Source: Rhopalosiphum padi
Taxonomy: Eukaryota; Arthropoda; Insecta; Hemiptera; Aphididae
Assembly (NCBI RefSeq): GCF_020882245.1
Contig: NC_083600.1
Location: 9,486,001 to 9,550,000 of the forward strand
Direction: 5' to 3'
Length of the DNA stretch: 64,000 bases
The notes beneath the pieces were generated by a model, which was not told the origin of the DNA, searched no databases, and saw only the letters and a program-made list of their open reading frames with translations. The first letter of the stretch is position 1, and each line of letters starts with the position of its first letter. The position numbers were made by a program, and so were the translations under genes. Positions 24,301 through 36,218 of the stretch are shown here, in pieces.

Positions 24301-26815
24301 TTAACAATATTATTGTTTAAGAGGACGTCACACCTGTTGTATGAGTCGTTCCATCTTACATATAATATACAACATAGCAAATTTACGTTCAGCAGAATCT
24401 ATTTTATGTTATTAGCTTTAATATTGGAGTACATTTATTTATTATCAAACTTAGAGGTAAGAATATTACCTAGTCCATAGGCTTTTATTGATGTAGTTAT
24501 ATGTATTATTTAAACCAAATATTTTAGTTATAAAGTATTGATTTAGTAGTACCTATATTAAGTTGTATATAAATATTTAAGTATGAATAAACTTACGCGA
24601 TGATACATTGTTATCCATAGTCCACGCTGGATTAAAGCCTATGCTTCCAGGGGTATTAGCCATGGTCGAAGAACGAGATAAAGCTCCAAGTTTACTAATA
24701 CAGCTGGCACATCGTTCCAAAGCTGTTTCTGGAGTCCACGTGCATTCCTATTGTTTTAAATCAAACATAATCTATATTATACTTTTATATTTCCAAAAAT
24801 AAAATCTTTGTTTCAGCATTTGTAACTAGTTGACTATGTACCGAATAAATCGTTGATTATTTTAAAGATAAATTTAAATAATACCATGATGAAATACTAT
24901 TTCAAAAATTATTTTTATATATTAAGTTATACGTATACCTATATAATTAATAATTATATACGAAATATATTCATATATTATAATTTATAATTCAAAACAT
25001 ATCGTACTACGCTATAAATTTAATTTTTTTTATACCTATAAAAAATATATATTTTTTTAATTTTCCATTGTAAAATTACGTGTATTGTCATTAGAAACAA
25101 TAATTTCGTTGCTCCTAAATACAAATGTTCTACTTATTATACTTAACATAAGATCGTTTAATACAAATCATACATTTGTGGTTTATTATACTATTTTGAA
25201 TGTCATTATGATAATAGTTTACCTGTAAGTTTTGATCTTGAAAATCTCCAACAGACGCTGTGTCTCCAAAGTCTGAATTATCTAATCGACTTTCGTTAGA
25301 TGGCCAACACATGTTGTCTTCACTACTTCTGTCATGAGAATGTTGGTTGAACGAATTTTGATCAGCACCATACTCGGAAGCTCTAGAATCTAAGCGAGAT
25401 AAGAGACCTCTCCTGGACGGACTTTCTAAAACTGTATTACAGGTGTTATATACTGTTGTTAAATAATATTAGGATTTTTGTTCTTACCTGACATATTTCT
25501 AGAAAGCAATCTTTTTCTGGTAGCCAATTTGCCTTCTGCCGCTAAGTTCATGCATCTAGTTATATCATCTCCTTGGTCGGTAAAACACACAAATAAGCCC
25601 TCTCCTTTGCCACATCTCGAACCACCCTCGTAGCAAAACCGATTTTCAATAACTCCATATTTTCTGTGAGAATGTATGTGGTACGTTATTAAAATTGAAA
25701 TACGATGAGTCACACTGCATATTGACAAAATCAAAATATACCTCAAGTGTCGGAGTTCCCAAACACCAGCTAATCTTGGTGGCACTCCGGTTGTCATCGA
25801 GAATCTCAAGTCTTGTATGTGTAACCTGGCTGGTCCTGCAGATATTTTCGACTTAGGAGGACAGGATGATATTTGAATCAAAAACTGTTGGTCTGCAAAT
25901 GCCAATATTAAAATGATTGTTATAGACAAATTTCCATTTCATGTTCAATAAACTAACAATATTGTAAGTGCACGTCTTTCGTATTTCTATGTGAAGTGTA
26001 TTTTTTTTATATACACACATTATTAGGTGCGGTAAACCATTTTTTTACATCATCCTCATACTTCTGTCTACTTTCCTTTTATTTTGGGTCATTTCCTTTA
26101 TCCACGTCTCCCTTTTTTCTTACTTGTTATCTTTACAGTTGCTTGCACAATAAACCTCTTTAAATTCTCTATGCATTATTATTATTATTTGCAGACTGTG
26201 TACAACCTTCGTTACTCAGAACATTTCCAACTCACGTTATCTCTACATTATGCACCCTTATGGTGAAAAAAACAATAAGAAAGCATGTCTTATATCATTG
26301 AAATATCCAACAATAGTTATTAGTTTGTTTAGATATATCTATAATACATTTTTAGTTATAATTTATAATTAAACAATTTGAATAATTTTTTATAGTATTT
26401 AACTAAAAAGTTTTAAGAATGTCTCGAAGGAGACAAAACAATATCCATTAATTTAATTTTAATATAATAAGCTCGTTTTAATGTAAATTTAATAGGTTAA
26501 TATTATAAATATTTTCTCACCGTCTCCCAAGTTCGAAGATATCTTAACTTGCCACTGGATCAGTCTCTCTCGGGTGTCGAACGCTAGTACAACAGTGACG
26601 TCTTGGCAAATAATAGCTATCGTGTTGGATTCTTTGTCCAGCGTAAATCCTGAGAATGAAATTTCGATTATAATATTTTTGTTTGTATTAAATTGTTTAA
26701 AAAAATATCTCACCAGACTCTACTCCTAAGAAGTGTTGCAGAGACAATGAAGCCTTCGTCTGGCCGTGTTTGTATCGGTCTTTACTGTCCCTGTATAGTT
26801 GCAAATGTAGGCAGT
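15315..26815 (-). CDS. DOK7-like: Dok-7-like PH-PTB adaptor protein (N-terminal exon(s) not found)
   Basis: Dok-7 is the cytoplasmic activator and adaptor of the kinase MuSK. Minus-strand exons: 26815-26714, 26649-26521, 25892-25742, 25663-25488, 25431-25223, 24747-24597, 22781-22619, 21697-21496, 21188-21055, 20733-20577, 19702-18397, 16779-16629, 15566-15479, 15401-15315. All are GT-AG and phase-consistent, giving about 1068 residues. The first two exons encode the rest of a PH domain (DCLHLQLYRDSKDRY; LAFDTRERLIQWQVKI). Exons 3-4 encode the PTB domain (GPARLHIQDLRF; LRKYGVIENRFCYEGGSRCG), in the Dok-7 order and spacing. The tail holds YxxP sites (EYSVP, three YDTP), YMNLEP, YMNLEF and YMTMEP, SNDSGVSTGS, poly-Gln, poly-Asn and cysteine clusters. 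The largest exon (1306 bp) is strikingly GC-rich. The first exon seen begins mid-codon, so 40 or more N-terminal residues are missing. Chico/IRS was considered, but the PTB and PH match Dok-7 better. Confidence 0.88.
15792..15936. mobile_element. Short inverted-repeat element (MITE-like), 145 bp
   Basis: Perfect 18-bp terminal inverted repeats CTGTCCAGCGAGAGAACG at 15792-15809 and, inverted, at 15919-15936. The interior is GC-richer than the surrounding intron and could fold into a hairpin. It lies in an intron of the Dok-7-like gene. No clear target duplication was seen, so the family is unassigned. Confidence 0.65.
16780..18396 (-). other. Dok-7-like intron between the giant exon and the next one
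   Basis: A 1.6-kb AT-rich intron. Nothing coding or repeated was recognised. Confidence 0.6.
19173..19249 (-). repeat. Poly-asparagine codon run (AAC repeats) inside the Dok-7-like exon
   Basis: Two blocks of plus-strand TTG/GTT triplets, read on the minus strand as Asn-rich NNN...SSGNIGNGNG...NNN. This is an in-frame trinucleotide tract likely to vary in length between individuals. Confidence 0.85.
19541..19558 (-). repeat. Poly-glutamine CAG run inside the Dok-7-like exon
   Basis: Plus-strand CTG repeats read as six or so consecutive CAG (Gln) codons on the minus strand, following a GGGK linker. In frame, and probably polymorphic. Confidence 0.85.
19703..20576 (-). other. Dok-7-like intron
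   Basis: A 0.9-kb AT-rich intron with short homopolymer runs. No exon or repeat family was recognised. Confidence 0.6.
20734..21054 (-). other. Dok-7-like intron with (AT)n tract
   Basis: A 0.3-kb intron containing an (AT)n microsatellite at about 20951-20971. The donor (AA then GTAATT) sits directly at what would otherwise read as a TAA stop. Downstream exons in the correct phase with clear coding content show that the intron is spliced. Confidence 0.7.
21698..22618 (-). other. Dok-7-like intron
   Basis: A 0.9-kb AT-rich intron with no recognisable content. Confidence 0.6.
22782..24596 (-). other. Dok-7-like intron (1.8 kb)
   Basis: The second longest intron among the exons I could join, after the one containing the giant exon's neighbour is considered. 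AT-rich, with a short (TA)n run near 22880. No exon, RNA gene or transposon end was recognised. Confidence 0.6.
24748..25222 (-). other. Dok-7-like intron
   Basis: A 0.5-kb AT-rich intron. Nothing further was seen. Confidence 0.6.
25893..26520 (-). other. Dok-7-like intron between PH and PTB exons
   Basis: A 0.6-kb intron with a pyrimidine-rich plus-strand stretch near 26050-26130. No additional exon is required here, because the PH and PTB exons join directly in phase (one base plus two). Confidence 0.6.
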
Positions 26816-29800
26816 CTGAAAATATACAAATTACAATTTTAAACTCCATCAGTCCATCATGTGTGCATCATATCATGTGTCCATCATATTTATCATATAT
26901 GTGCAATGTTTGAATTTTTATTTTAAATATCATTGTTTAATATTTGTTAGACCATCGGATATCATATATTGATCTATCATCGATTATTTTTTATCGGAAA
27001 ATATAATTGTTGTTTTTTTTATTTTAAAGTAGGTGTGAACTAAATAATTTTAATTGTAATGTAAACAAAACACATCTAATAATAACTCCGAAATAATAGC
27101 ATCAGCAATAATAATAATAGTTCACGCCGAAACAATTATTAGATATTCGGAATGAAAAGTCACGGATCTAATATATATTATATATATATTTATTTGTATT
27201 TTGTATGTACATAATATTGAAAGCGATTTTATATGTATGAAGACAAGGAACGAGGGGCGTAATCGGCAACGGTGACAAAGTTCCCGTCTGTATGCGTGAC
27301 TTGTCCCCAGCGAAATTAAAAGTTAAATGTTTCCGGGGACACGAGCTGCAGAGATTTCCTTCTGCTGTGCCGAGTTTTCGTGTTACACCCCCTAACACAT
27401 ACACGCAGACGTTCGTCGAACTCCAATCGATGGATTATCAATCCGCGTAAAATGTTTTCGCATGCACCCCCCGCAGACGGTGCATTTCGTTTCGGTGAAG
27501 TTTTATCTTCCTCTCGTCCACCAATCGTCGAATACCAGGGGAAAGAAAAAAAAATAGGGGAACCCAGGTGTTTTAAAGGAAATCACTTCCATTTACACCG
27601 AAAAATGTTTCAAAGGCATACTGTGGGGATGAATGGGCTCGAATCCGACGAGCATTTCCTCTGAAAAGGGACAGTTTAACGCGGCGGTGGTGTGTATTTT
27701 AGTAGATAGATGGAGTGGCGCGAAGAATAGGGGAGCGTGACAGATTTGTGGCTATGTTAAAATGCTTCCTCGTCGAGTATTTATCAGAAAATGTTCTATT
27801 GGTATAAAGCCAAAACTGCCGGAGGACGCCACAGAAGTTTGTCCTCGGAATCGGAAAATTATGTTCGACGGCGCTATCCGCTATCCGTGAAATATTTACT
27901 TTCGTGTACACAAATAATTTATATAATAATATCTTTATGGTGAAAAAACAATGGTATCTAAATTATTTCCATTTACGAAAATTACTGAATTAACCTACAT
28001 ATTATAATGTTTCAGTTTTAAAAATATTGATATTAAATTAAAAAAGTTATTTTTATTTCGAGCAGTATTGACTTTTAAATTATTATTTTAAGGTTTTAAG
28101 CATTAATAATACAGTTTTAAAATATGAACTCAATCATCTATTCAACGATGAGATTGGTTTCTTAAACTTCTATAATAATACATTATTATGTATAATGTAT
28201 TACATTATAATACATTATCGAAAATTTACAAATATCAATTTATGAAATTATTATTGTAAAAGTGGTGTATATGTATATTGTATATATAAATTATATTTAG
28301 TATCATTTTATTAATTTTAGTAAATACGTATTAATATTAAATTCAATTTAGATACGGAATTTAATTTGAAACTTTGTCATTAGTTAAAGCGGATTGAAAA
28401 CTGTTGCTTTGCCAAACTACTATTCAAACATTTAAGTGCTATTAGCCTATTGAAGGGATTTATAAAGCTTATTTGAGAATTATATGATTTTTATAATAAC
28501 TATTATTGTTAACTTATGAAAAATAATAGAGTAGTTATATAATATTTATCGCGCTTAAAAACCATTTGTATAAAATCGATAATGGAACTATTATTCAATC
28601 ATAGGCACTAATTTTAGGTAAGTATAAAGTATTTATTGATAATTTTCTAATTATATAATTGATTTATACAATGTATTTAAAAAATAATATATTTATAATA
28701 CACATAATCTCGTTAGTTTGAAAAATATTTGATTTAAATGTGAACAATCTATACAATCTTTAGTTGTATGTGAACGATGAAACCATGAAAAACAATAGTT
28801 CGACGACAACAATATATGTATATATGCATCAAAACTGTATATCCAAAAACTTTCAAATGTTGGCGATAGACATTGTAATTCCCTCGCGTGTCGCATTTCC
28901 TTGCTTTTTGATGACATAAAATCGTGCCGAACAATCGTTAAAGAACAACCGAAACAATATTAAAGTAATTACATTTACTGCGCATACCTTTATTATTATA
29001 TTATAATATTATGTACGTAATATGCCTATGCGTGTACAAGTTTAATATTAATAAAATAATAATATATTAATTTTAATTTCTAGTACGGTATTTGAAATAA
29101 GCAATAAAAATAACGATAACAACGATATAGGTAATAATAAGGTCGATAATTATCACAATTCCGTGATGAGACCGTGGTGCGTAAATTACTGTTCAAGTAT
29201 ACCTATATAATAATAATATTCAAAAAACCGAAAAGGTCACACGGCCCGCGTTTCCCTACGACTATTACACACAATATGGGTTTCGTTTTTATTTTCGTAT
29301 ACATAATTGAACAATGCTAATGCGCGTTAGTTTAGCTAATACGGAATAAATAATGTACGAAAGAACGACAGTCATGCTCCAATATATTAAATTTACGATT
29401 GAAATGTGCGAGGTCGGCTTTTTCGAGTTCCAGGTTAAATGTACGTTAAAATATAATATTATTATGTAGTATTGTGTACACACCAAAACACTATTTTACG
29501 CGTTTAATGACATTAAAAAAAAAAAAAGGAAAATCTATCCGTTAGTAATGGGAAACACGATTTTCAACAACGTATTCGCGTGATGATAACTGATAAGTAA
29601 AATAATAACTCGTTTTTATCAAATTGATAAAAATGTGAAAGAATTAAAAAAAAAAAAATGAAGATGAAAATTTACGTCAACGTTTCGTAATATTAATAAC
29701 CAGTACTTTGCGTGTACTTACGTTTATATACACATAATCGTGTGTACCTAAAAATATATAATATATTATACTAACGACGGCAGCGACGCGGTTATTCTTA

Positions 29801-32800
29801 AATTGGATCACTGTATAGCTGCGCAGTATATAAATACGAGGGCCATAACGTCCAGATACACCACAAAGTACCGCAATAAAGGTTTTTTTCTCCTCTGTTT
29901 CCTACACACGACGAAGGCAAATTATTATTGTCCCGTCGACTCGCGTCATACACGATATGCGGTGTATGACACGCAATTTTTCGTCCACCCGGAACTGACT
30001 ATATTATACGATATAATATTTCAGACTTGACTTGGTTGGGGAAAATCTTCCGTTACAATACCCCCTGCCAATTTATACGATTAATTGGCCAATCATAATT
30101 TATAAGCAGTGATATAGATTGTATAGATTATGTAGAGACCCCATCTTATACATATATATGTGTACAGTGCACATCTTATACATATGATATTATTATATTC
30201 AGGGCTTTGAATTTGAAATGAATTTTCACAAAAAAATTTAATGTATATGAAATTATGAGAAAAAATTTTTTTTTGTATAATATAATATATTGATAACATA
30301 GTATAGGAAACGTTGATGGAGTACGATTAATAATCGATGATAATAATTATAGCCGTGGTTAAAGAATAACCTTGTCTTTGGTTATAATTATAGATAAGTA
30401 CCTATTTATAATCGATTTTCACTTGGGTGTGAATTTCAACAAATTTAAAAATCCGTGCAGGACATGTTTGAATAGTTTGGTGAATGACGGCGGTCGGCAA
30501 ACCGTGAGTATAATGATATATCATTATTATTTTATTATTATTATCATGTATTACGACGTCGTGTATAATATAAGCTTATGTATAACTATCGAGCAAACAG
30601 TACGGTATTTAATAAATCCATCAACGCTCGCGAATATAGTTACGACACAATGTACAGGAGATCTAGACGATTCGTAAATTATTTACAGGCACACTCCGGA
30701 AGGCCGTGTTTTTCCGTCTTCTACAGATGTTTACGATTTTATAATCGTTATAGCGTGTAGTGGTGTTAATTATATAATGTGCCATCGTGACGTGTAGGTG
30801 CACTATACTACTTATCTAAATTTTTTTTTACATTGAAATAACTTTATCAGTCTTTGTCAACATCTTAGGTATAACTTGGGATGGGTAGCGTGTCTAGCTC
30901 GTTACTACCCTCTTCTTTAATAAGAGAATTTTCACTGTGTGAATGTTACTCCCATTGGATTGAGTCGGAGAACTTATATAGAACCTACCTATATAGGTAC
31001 AATTAAAAGAACCAAGTTTTGTTTTTTTTGAGAAGGAGGGCGAGTGGTAAAGAGAGGGACTGTATCCTTTATATTTTCTCCTTATTAATCTCTGTAGATA
31101 TTTTTCTTACACGCTTTCTACTAAGTTAGTATATATTTGCAAATGGCTTGTAATAAATATACATTTATATAAATATTTATATACATAAAATAATATTTAT
31201 CCAATATGAGTCACCAACCATACAACCCCTATTTTTCTTTTAATAATGTATTTATTCAGATTCTAACTATTGACATTTTCAAACATACTTAAGGACCATA
31301 TTTTCAATTATTTAGATTTATAAATACAAAATCAGGTAAATAGTTTATAGTAGAAAAGATTGATTCTCATTTGAAAAAAGAAGTTTGTATTTTCACGGAA
31401 TACTTATTAAATTAAACAATCTAAGTATTTTTAAATTTTAGAAATTGTCTTGCAGTACACTCGTTCTTAACAAATTGTATGCCTTATTGAAAAACAAAAC
31501 ATATTTTTGTAACTTATTATCCAATTTATATTTGACATATTTGTGGGCTAAGCTGCTTGGTTCTAATCTAATTGCGCAGATGCGACTATCTTTACGTAAA
31601 AGTGTTTTCATTGAAATATAAAAGTTAATTCCTATACTACTTACTACTATAGCAATATAGTATTGAGTATTCCGTATCGTTTAAACTTTAAATATCTAAA
31701 ATATAATTATATTTAGACATACAATAAACTCTTTACATTTTTCAGTTTTTCGAAGAAGCTATGTTGTAATAATAAGTAATCTTTAAGTAAATACAATGAA
31801 AAACTTTTCTTTCATTTTCTTAGTAGTACAAATATGACTCATTTAGCAGAATCGATTAAATCATTTATTATTCCTCGAAAACAATAATTTAAAATACGTT
31901 GTTATAATAGGTAATAATATATTATTATAAATTATAATATTATATAAATAACGCTTTTTTTTCTTCTGTTCATTTTCAATTCACGGCAGACTAAATTTTC
32001 TTCTCTTTTTATACGGCTAGTTAATTGAAGTATATTTATAGTTTTTTTTTTTTTGAATCGAGAACGATTTCATGCATAGTTAGATCGACGCACCGAATTG
32101 TATTGTAATATGCGAATTCAATTTGCACGGGGAGGTAACAACAGTGCCTCCGAGGAATAAGAAATGGAATTGGTTTCATGACGGGGAAAAAAACAATGCG
32201 ATGAGTAACTTGCAGGGGTCGAATCGTCATCGTCGCCGGAATCATCGCCAAATTCCGACAAAAATGTCATGGGATCGCAAATCTTAATGACTTCAGCGTT
32301 CTTGACGTCTTTGGTTTTAGGACAAATTGAATTCTGTCATCATCATCATCCTCCTCCAAATTGCTTTAACGTTTATAATCGAGTATTTAAATTAGACAGT
32401 CGTCTGTTGTTTGCCTTTCTCTTTGTCCGACAACGTTATCAATTATTATTACTATTATTATTATGGTTATTATAATCATCATTATCATTATATTGCGTTC
32501 ACAATATTTGAGTGTATGTATTTATTTTAGGTATACTATATATATAGTGCTGGTCGCTGGGAGAAGCTATAGTTAATGTCTAACCTATGATACATCTTGA
32601 AATATTTATAAGTGGTACTGTTGTATAAGTATATCTAGCGATACTGTAATTATATATATTATATAAACTCTAATTTGACTTAAGTAGTCTTAATGTGCGT
32701 AATATGTATTATAAAATTTGTATGACTTTATGAAGTTGTGGTAATGTGCTATATATCTTATATTTGACTAACGTCCAAAATTGTGTATTTAAATTATGAT

Positions 32801-33927
32801 TTATATATAGCCATATTATTTTAGTTATGACAATTACAGTGTTCAAATGAATGTATAATATTATCGTCTATGTGTTATGTAAATTAAACATGAAAACTAA
32901 TCGATAAATTATGTTAATATCGAATTGTAGTGCAAATGTATTAAGTGCAAGAAATAATATACACCACGAGATAAACTACATCAGCCAATCGTCTGTGTCA
33001 AAGGTATGTACAAAAAAGGTTTAGTGGTGAACATAATTATTCAGCATTTTTTACTAGTCCTTATTCAAACAAAACTTGATTAAATAAAATAGTTTTTTAT
33101 TCTTGTATAATATTATTGTCTTTTGCTTTATTTTACAGTGCTTTTAAATATTATATATTTTTTTACAATTTCATTATTTTCATGATAAAATGGTAAAATA
33201 TATTTAAAATAATTTACAAATCAATACAATAATATTGTAGTCTTGCGTTTTCGTTTCCAAAATGATCACAACTGTACAGACGTTATATGGATAAATAAGA
33301 CAATAGTTTTCATTTGATATTGATAATTTATATTTACAAAAAATTACTATTTTGACGGATTATTAATTTCATAGTATTTCATTGGTTTTCCTTATTATTT
33401 TGTCTATTGTTTTAGTATATATATATACATAAAACAACGATGAAGGGATGCGGGTATATTAATCAGGGAAATTAGATTTATAATTAACATACGTAATAAG
33501 ACGACGGTGAGATATATTTTACTGAATAATAAAAAACATACTATTTATTTATTTATTTATAAATGGATGAGAACCCTTTAGAATAATAGAACAGTAAATT
33601 ATATAAATCATGACAAATAATATTTAGACAGTAACAACATACACAACAACTAACATTTTTGAAGAATCTTGAAAGAATAATAATAATCATTAAAAATAAA
33701 CAAGATATGACAGTGGATAATAATAAATTTACATTTAAAAGTTATTGGCATCAGAACTTAGTGCTACCTACATAAACATTGTTCTTAAAAACATGACGTG
33801 ACATAAAAAAAAAAATCAATCTGATTTAATAATATTGCTAGCTAAAGGAAATATGATATTATATTATAATTATACATGTGCTACAATAGTATTGAAGATG
33901 CAATATTATTGAAAGATGTAAAACAGC
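26816..33927. other. Gene-poor region upstream of the first Dok-7-like exon found
   Basis: Mostly AT-rich. A GC-richer island spans about 27230-27900, with only incidental ORFs on both strands; smaller ones lie near 29760-30000 and 32090-32290. I looked here by eye for the missing Dok-7 PH exon (two tryptophans five residues apart in the family) and found none. It is probably intron or upstream regulatory DNA of the Dok-7-like gene. Confidence 0.45.
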
Positions 33928-34150
33928 CAGGGACGTACGCAGAAAAAAGTTTTGGGGGGTGTTTTTGAAAATCAGTTATTGAAAAGAAGAACTTTTTTTA
34001 ATAAATATACAAAAATTTTTTATGAAAATTAGGTATACTTAAAATACTTTTTTTAAATACAAACATTGATATAACAAAATTAACATTAAAATTGAATAAG
34101 TAAATAACCATGCAAAAGCCCAAGTATTTCGGGGGTATACGTCCCTGCAG
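33928..34150. mobile_element. hAT-like non-autonomous element, 223 bp
   Basis: Flanked by perfect 8-bp direct repeats AAAACAGC at 33920-33927 and 34151-34158. Its ends read CAGGGACGTACGC and, inverted, CTGCAGGGACGTATAC, sharing CAGGGACGTA. The interior near each end has G-rich or C-rich strings. The 8-bp duplication with CAGGG-type ends places it in the hAT group. It has no coding capacity. Confidence 0.75.
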
Positions 34151-36172
34151 AAAACAGCAGTAAAGAAACTAATAAAATCGTATACATATCTGGATTAAAA
34201 AAAAAGAAGTAGAATAGATTATCATGTCGGATTCAAAAAAAAAAATTAAAGTTGTAGAAGTGGATTTTCAGTGATTGAGGATAAAGCTATTTGTTGTAAA
34301 CCGACCAAACAAACGGCTCAAAAGAAAAAGTTGTTATTGCAATATCGAGAATTCAAAAACCACTTAATTTAATCGCTTATACTAAAATAATATACAATAA
34401 TATTTTTATTAAACTCAGTGGATACGATTTAAAATCTCAGGACCCAATGTTAATAACGTTCTTTTGCAAATTACATAATGAGAATTATGATTTATGGTTA
34501 CATAAATGACGAATCGCTATTAACCTGTACCCAAAACATGCATGGTATATTATATATAATTTGATTTTTTCGAGAACCATTTATCTCGCACCCGTCGCCC
34601 GTTTGGTCTGTCAAAACGTTTTGGGTGAAAACACCCGGCGTAGGTACCTATATATGCACACACAGCTATTTCCGGTGTCAAAAACAGACGGTTTCCAAAA
34701 GTTTGAGCACGCGCGTCCAAAAACGATTTCGAAAAATGCAAGACCTTTTTCTTCTCACGCGCGGACACAGTTCATGTTACACTACCGCTACTTGCATTAT
34801 AAACGCAGTCAAAAAAGGTAGTTTCGGTCTTTCTTGCGGAAACGTGTTAGGCGTGCGTATATGTTGTTGTATACATAAACGTGATAATATATAATATAAT
34901 ATCATAACGACAATAATATTCCAACACGTGACTTTTGCGAGCACGTGACAAGCGGAGCAGATGACGTCTAGCCGTCGTCCCGTGGGATTATTGTTATACG
35001 TTATTGAAACCCCCGCGACGGGTTTTTAATTAACACGCGGTCAATTTACCGGGATACCGTAAAATAATTCTTAAACTGTCCGAAAGTTTTGTGGCTACAC
35101 CGTTACACGGTCACACTCTCTGGTTATTGTTATAAATCAATCAGAAAAATAAACGGTATGTTGTGGAACAACACTATATTATATGTAGGTATTATATACA
35201 GTATAATAATAATATATATATTATTATAGCTAGGTTTTCGGACAGAATGTATCGCGAGTTATTGGATTTTTGTCAAATGGCCACTTAAAATACAGTTTGA
35301 TGACAGAAATCCAAACGGAAATTTTCACTTATCTTCGAACCACCAACCATTTAATTGAATTTCTTATTATTTTATTAATTGTCATGATAAAAAATATGTA
35401 TACTTATATTATATTATCTACCTCTAATAATCCATATTATAATATTGTCGATATACGCGAATATAGCGTACGTTGTATATACCGATATATTATATGATTG
35501 CTGCAGTCGGTCCTACATTACAACCCACGAGTAGTACACTATACCTATTAATACATTTAGTTTAGAAAAATATTTTCTGATTTTCGTTTTGAGAATTAAA
35601 TATAGGATCAACATTGTACTGTAGTGTAGATGCATATGAATCATTTGAAAGTAGACCGACGTACTTATGTACGTAGTTCGTACTGACTTCGTAGCTGTAA
35701 AGTATATTTTTACGCAGTTTAGAATTTGCATAATATTTATCGTAATTTATCATTCTTTAAAAAAATGTGACCATAACATTTATTTAAAATTATTTGAAAA
35801 AAAAAACATCATGAAGATATTATTTATATTTATGGGAAACTCAAAACAAATAAATTATTTGGTTGAAAGAATATCACATAAATTACCGTAGTATAAACAA
35901 TAAACACCTTGTGTCGGAATATAAAATATCCAATCTTGTAAAATAAAATGATCGACATTTATTTTATAAGCTTATAGTTAAGTATTATAGTATTACAATA
36001 TTAATAAAATAATATATATATATATATAAAACGAATACTTGATGACGAGGCGACGACAATTTGGTGGCTACGTAATTACATTTTAGCGAACTGACAAGAT
36101 TATATTGTAAAGTAGTATATAATACCTTTATTAGAGCGAGTGGATTTTTTTTAAAATGTAAATACTCACCAT
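34151..36172. other. Noncoding stretch with GC-richer island
   Basis: About 34560-35060 is GC-richer and holds overlapping incidental ORFs on both strands, none with homology I recognise. It includes the CACGTGAC/TGACGT cluster listed separately. The rest is AT-rich. Confidence 0.4.
34925..34968. promoter_or_regulatory. Cluster of two CACGTGAC E-boxes and a TGACGTC CRE-like site
   Basis: CACGTGAC occurs twice, about 17 bp apart, followed about 20 bp later by TGACGTC, all inside a GC-richer island. CACGTG is the core bound by bHLH-ZIP proteins (Myc/Max, USF, MITF/TFE families) and TGACGTC is the CREB/ATF core. The grouping is seen; function as a promoter or enhancer is inference. Confidence 0.35.
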
Positions 36173-36218
36173 TTTTAATTAATTTCGCGTTTTTTAAATT
36201 ATTATTGTTCACCTGCAA
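36173..36218 (-). other. Possible 46-nt coding exon upstream of the Dok-7-like gene
   Basis: On the minus strand a CTTGCAG acceptor and an ATG|GTGAGT donor bracket 46 nt that read VNNNNLKNAKLIKN plus one base. Splice sites are good and the 3' phase (1) could join a following exon. However, no matching PH-start exon was found between it and 26815, so assignment to the Dok-7-like gene is speculative. Confidence 0.2.

Noticed and set aside
15315..26815. Insulin receptor substrate (Chico/IRS) as the identity of the minus-strand adaptor
   Set aside because: The YMNL/YMTM sites suggest it, but the PTB segment (GPARL, LRKYG, EGGSRCG) and the PH segment (DCLHLQLYRDSKDRY) follow Dok-7, as do SNDSGVSTGS and the YDTP sites.
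32129..32281. Short minus-strand frame starting MTFLSEFGDDSGDDDD
   Set aside because: About 50 codons, no donor in phase, ends at a stop without recognisable domain; insufficient support.
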